8,262 bases of DNA, from positions 1 to 8,262 of the forward strand of contig JAFGNQ010000145.1 of assembly GCA_016926925.1 (NCBI GenBank). Direction: 5' to 3'. A program made the translations under genes and the position numbers. Within the stretch, counting starts at the first letter, position 1. Each line of letters starts with the position of its first letter. This DNA is from Candidatus Aminicenantota bacterium. GTDB lineage: Bacteria > Acidobacteriota > Aminicenantia > Aminicenantales > Aminicenantaceae. Of this stretch, positions 5,827 through 8,262 are shown piece after piece. The notes below the pieces were generated by a model that did not search any database, was not told where the DNA came from, and saw only the letters and a program-made list of their open reading frames with translations.

Positions 5827-7587
5827 TTGCAGGCCATCGACTGGGGAATCATAGTCCTATACTTTGTCTTCAGCGGCGCCATCGGACTCTATTTCACCAA
5901 AAGAGCCGGCAAAAATATCCAGGAGTTCTTTCTTTCAGGGAGGAATCTGCCCTGGTGGCTGGCCGGGACATCCATGGTGGCCACCACCTTCGCCGCGGAT
6001 ACGCCTCTGGCTATCACCGAGCTCGTGGCCAAAAACGGCATAGCGGGAAACTGGATCTGGTGGAATTTCGTCTTCGGCGGGATGCTGACCGTCTTCTTCT
6101 TCGCAAGGCTGTGGCGGCGTGCCGGGATCATGACCGATGTGGAATTTATAGAACTGCGCTATTCCGGCAAACCTGCGGCATTTCTAAGAGGATTCCGCGC
6201 TCTCTATCTTGGGATCTTCGTCAACTGCGTGATCATGGGATGGGTGAATTTGGCCATGGCCGCCATCCTCCAGGGCATGTTCGGCATACCTCAGGACAAG
6301 GTCATGCTGTTCGTAATTTTGGCCCTGGTACTGACTGGCGTTTACTCTGCCCTGTCCGGGCTGTGGGGCGTGGCTGTTACCGACGCATTTCAGTTCGTTT
6401 TAGCCATGACGGGATCGATCATTCTCGCCTTCGTGGTGCTCGGCCTCCCGCAAATCGGCGGAATTTCCGGACTGAAAATGCATCTTCCAGAATGGGCATT
6501 TCGTTTTTTCCCTTCCTTAGGCAGGGCAGGGTCAGGCCTTGGTTTCGGCGGGGCATTGGCCATCTCCGTGTCCGCTTTCTTAGCCTACGTGGGTATCCAG
6601 TGGTGGGCTTCCTGGTATCCGGGGGCAGAACCCGGGGGAGGAGGGTATGTCGCCCAGCGCATGATGTCGGCCAAGAACGAAAAACACTCTCTTTTTGCCA
6701 CCCTCTGGTTTACCGTGGCCAACTACTGCCTGCGGCCCTGGCCCTGGATCATCGTCGGACTCGCGACACTCGTCCTTTATCCCGATCTTGCTCCTGAAGC
6801 CAAAAGGCTCGGCTACGTCTATGCCATGCGGGACTTTTTGCCTGCAGGGCTGAAAGGAATGCTGGTAGCTTCTTTTTTTGCGGCTTATATGTCGACCATG
6901 TCCACCCAGCTCAATTGGGGGACTTCCTATATCGTCAACGATTTCTATAAGAGATTCATCGGCCTCGGCGTCAGCGAGAAGCGCCTGGTCCGGGTTTCCC
7001 GGGTGACGACCATCCTGATCATGGTCGTCTCGGTGGGCGTCACTTCCATCCTGTCCACGATTTCCGGTGCATGGGCCTTCATCATCGAAGCCGGAGCCGG
7101 CCTGGGCCTCGTTCTCATCCTGAGATGGTTCTGGTGGCGGATCAATGCCTGGAGCGAGATCACGGCCATGGTGGTGCCAATCGCCGCCTATGCCTTGATA
7201 AAATTCAGGTTTCATGTCCCCTTTCCCGAATCTCTGTTGTATATCGTGGCCGTAACCACTCTCTCCTGGGTCCTTGTAACCTTTCTTACCAAGCCTACGG
7301 CAGAGGCGACTCTCGAGAGTTTTTCCAGGCGGATCCATCCGGGCGGAATCGGATGGAGAAAAGTGGTCCGGAATCTCAGCGGCATTCAGAGCGACAGCGG
7401 ATACGGCCGTCTCTTTCTTTCCTGGCTGGCCGGAATCCTCATGGTTTTCTGCGCTCTCTTCGGAACCGGGAAACTGATTTTGGGAGAGCATATTCCCGGA
7501 GCGATATTCTTTGGCGGCAGCCTGGCTGCTGCCGCTTTCATCTACTGGAGCCTCTCGAAATATGGGTTCGAAAAAATTATAAAGTGA
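5827..7587 (+). CDS. Sodium:solute symporter (SSS) family permease
   Basis: This 586-residue inner-membrane protein has about 14 hydrophobic segments, roughly at residues 5-23, 43-62, 75-95, 122-150, 160-178, 184-208, 240-262, 290-316, 341-361, 392-412, 415-433, 443-462, 467-486, 529-549 and 556-576 (some may be half-segments). Early hallmarks are FFLSGRNLPWW (34-44) and the following TTFAADTP (53-60). The segment AAYMSTMSTQLN (352-363) matches the TM8 sodium-site motif of PutP, with Ala353, Ser356 and Thr357 in the places of the PutP sodium ligands. It should import an organic solute with Na+; the family covers sugars, amino acids, carboxylates and nucleosides, and the substrate cannot be read from the sequence. 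It starts with TTG behind a good AAGGAG and lies 40 bases after the amidohydrolase, so the two are probably cotranscribed and the transporter may import that enzyme's product. The length is within the family range. Confidence 0.9.
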   Translation: MQAIDWGIIVLYFVFSGAIGLYFTKRAGKNIQEFFLSGRNLPWWLAGTSMVATTFAADTPLAITELVAKNGIAGNWIWWNFVFGGMLTVFFFARLWRRAGIMTDVEFIELRYSGKPAAFLRGFRALYLGIFVNCVIMGWVNLAMAAILQGMFGIPQDKVMLFVILALVLTGVYSALSGLWGVAVTDAFQFVLAMTGSIILAFVVLGLPQIGGISGLKMHLPEWAFRFFPSLGRAGSGLGFGGALAISVSAFLAYVGIQWWASWYPGAEPGGGGYVAQRMMSAKNEKHSLFATLWFTVANYCLRPWPWIIVGLATLVLYPDLAPEAKRLGYVYAMRDFLPAGLKGMLVASFFAAYMSTMSTQLNWGTSYIVNDFYKRFIGLGVSEKRLVRVSRVTTILIMVVSVGVTSILSTISGAWAFIIEAGAGLGLVLILRWFWWRINAWSEITAMVVPIAAYALIKFRFHVPFPESLLYIVAVTTLSWVLVTFLTKPTAEATLESFSRRIHPGGIGWRKVVRNLSGIQSDSGYGRLFLSWLAGILMVFCALFGTGKLILGEHIPGAIFFGGSLAAAAFIYWSLSKYGFEKIIK

Positions 7588-7742
7588 CGGTTCGAGCGCT
7601 CACTTAGGAGATTGGCAGACGCCGCGCCGCCACCTACGCGCAGGAGCGAGGCCTTCCCCAACCCCCTTTTATTATCCTTGCGCCTGGCCCACTTTTCTTT
7701 CTTCCCGAGTTTATCGACCACTATCCTGCGGCTTCGGCTAGT
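7588..7742. other. Convergent gene-free junction spanning a composition shift
   Basis: These 155 bases lie between the ends of the symporter (plus) and the CPBP gene (minus). Base composition changes from G+C-rich (60% in 7381-7440) to about 30% (7801-8262) across this stretch. AAGTGA (7582-7587), overlapping the symporter stop, can pair with TCACTT (7600-7605), but no T-run follows. No clear terminator, terminal repeat, tRNA remnant or integrase site is seen. The short open frames here are low-complexity and not credible genes. Confidence 0.5.
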
Positions 7743-8262
7743 TCAGTTTGCGTTATTATTCTCATCATCAAGCAAGTTCCTAACAACTAAATCCTGGGCA
7801 ATATGAATGATTATTATTGGAATGATTGAATTAAAAACTATATACAAAAAACCAAGTATTAAACCGACTATTGTCGGTTTTATAGCCTCAGTACCTTGAT
7901 AAATATGTCCCAATCCAAAAAGAAGTGTAGAAATCAACAAAATTAGAACCAATGAAAGACCTGGAAAAACTATCGCTAAAGCATAAAATAGATATCCCCT
8001 GTAAATGACTTCTTCAGTTATACCAGCTGAGATTGCTACATAATCCCAGGTTCTTTTCTCTTCTTTGGTGATAGGCAAAAAGATCCTCAAATCTTTGGGT
8101 ATTTTTTCTGCTGATTTAGCTCTGCTTTCTTTGCTAACTTTAAATATGAGAATTGAATAGGCATTGTATAAAAAATAAAAGACGTAAAAACCAATTGATG
8201 GGAATATAATCCAATTATTAAAGGAAGATGCACCAAAATCAATTCTTTTAAAACCAATATCA
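7743..8262 (-). CDS. CPBP-family (Abi/CAAX-protease-like) intramembrane protease, partial (runs off right edge)
   Basis: The minus-strand frame is open from the window edge to a TGA at 7745-7743, giving 172 visible residues without a start. A TTG at 8090 is only an internal leucine codon: coding-like sequence continues upstream of it, with an aromatic-rich membrane segment and then a Lys/Glu-rich linker. The three CPBP motifs are present: EEVIYR (fragment residues 83-88), FGLGH (115-119) and HIAQD (153-157), the last with Asp where Asn is more common. Three or four hydrophobic segments surround them. Family members are membrane metalloproteases with diverse roles, including peptide maturation and bacteriocin immunity; the role here is unknown. 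The DNA is about 30% G+C (140 of 462 bases counted in 7801-8262), unlike the rest of the window, and it is convergent with the symporter. This suggests a transferred gene or a different replicon joined during assembly. Confidence 0.8.
   Translation of the reverse strand, partial: DIGFKRIDFGASSFNNWIIFPSIGFYVFYFLYNAYSILIFKVSKESRAKSAEKIPKDLRIFLPITKEEKRTWDYVAISAGITEEVIYRGYLFYALAIVFPGLSLVLILLISTLLFGLGHIYQGTEAIKPTIVGLILGFLYIVFNSIIPIIIIHIAQDLVVRNLLDDENNNAN

Noticed and set aside
6580..7491. 303-codon antisense open frame within the symporter gene
   Set aside because: The opposite strand encodes well-supported membrane segments and a sodium-site motif. The antisense translation is a Gly/Asp/His-rich string without domain features.
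7582..7605. AAGTGA/TCACTT hairpin as the symporter terminator
   Set aside because: The stem is short and half A/T, it overlaps the stop codon, and no T-tract follows.
7612..7806. 64-codon plus-strand open frame after the symporter
   Set aside because: It is low-complexity Leu/Ser/Phe sequence with no domain, and it crosses the end of the CPBP gene and the composition change.
1..8262. CRISPR arrays, tRNA or rRNA genes, insertion sequences
   Set aside because: No regularly spaced repeats, cloverleaf-like segments, conserved rRNA stretches, transposase motifs or paired terminal repeats were seen on reading both strands.

Overview
The window is a stretch of bacterial chromosome, probably from a Gram-negative organism of moderate G+C. 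The evidence is a lipoprotein signal followed by Lys-Lys, clear AGGAGG-type ribosome binding sites, tightly packed same-strand genes and one TTG start. The gene content (beta-oxidation enzymes, a periplasmic-type amidohydrolase, a sodium/solute symporter) fits an organic-acid-using heterotroph, such as a member of Desulfobacterota or a similar phylum. The sequence alone does not settle the taxonomy.

Layout: (1) 1-378, minus strand, is the N-terminal part of a lipoprotein with an Ig-like start, running off the left edge. (2) 379-791 is a 413-base divergent intergenic region with a plausible sigma-70 promoter (TTGACA/TATTAA) for the rightward genes. (3) 792-2813 encodes a two-domain beta-oxidation enzyme, 3-hydroxyacyl-CoA dehydrogenase followed by enoyl-CoA hydratase, the reverse of the FadB/FadJ domain order. 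(4) 2852-4060 encodes a thiolase-family enzyme with the Cys/His/Cys active site. (5) 4065-4118 holds a terminator-like hairpin directly before the next gene. (6) 4122-5786 encodes a YtcJ/NfdA-type metal-dependent amidohydrolase with an N-terminal export signal. (7) 5827-7587 encodes a sodium:solute symporter family permease with a TTG start. (8) 7588-7742 is a gene-free junction. (9) 7743-8262, minus strand, is the C-terminal part of a CPBP-family (Abi/CAAX-protease-like) membrane protein in sequence of only about 30% G+C, a sharp break from the rest.

How the genes may work together: the fusion enzyme hydrates an enoyl-CoA and oxidises the 3-hydroxyacyl-CoA, and the thiolase cleaves the resulting 3-ketoacyl-CoA. 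They thus cover the last three steps of a beta-oxidation cycle. No acyl-CoA ligase, acyl-CoA dehydrogenase or electron-transfer protein is present in the window. The amidohydrolase and symporter are 40 bases apart and look like a hydrolyse-outside, import-the-product pair. All four genes are co-directional, so a hydrolysis, uptake and oxidation unit is possible. However, the hairpin at 4065-4118 argues for two expression units, or for attenuated expression of the second pair. Nothing seen here proves a new system. The best leads are the inverted domain order, the hairpin with an alternative fold against a start lacking a ribosome binding site, the hydrolase/symporter pairing, and the composition break near 7740-7800.
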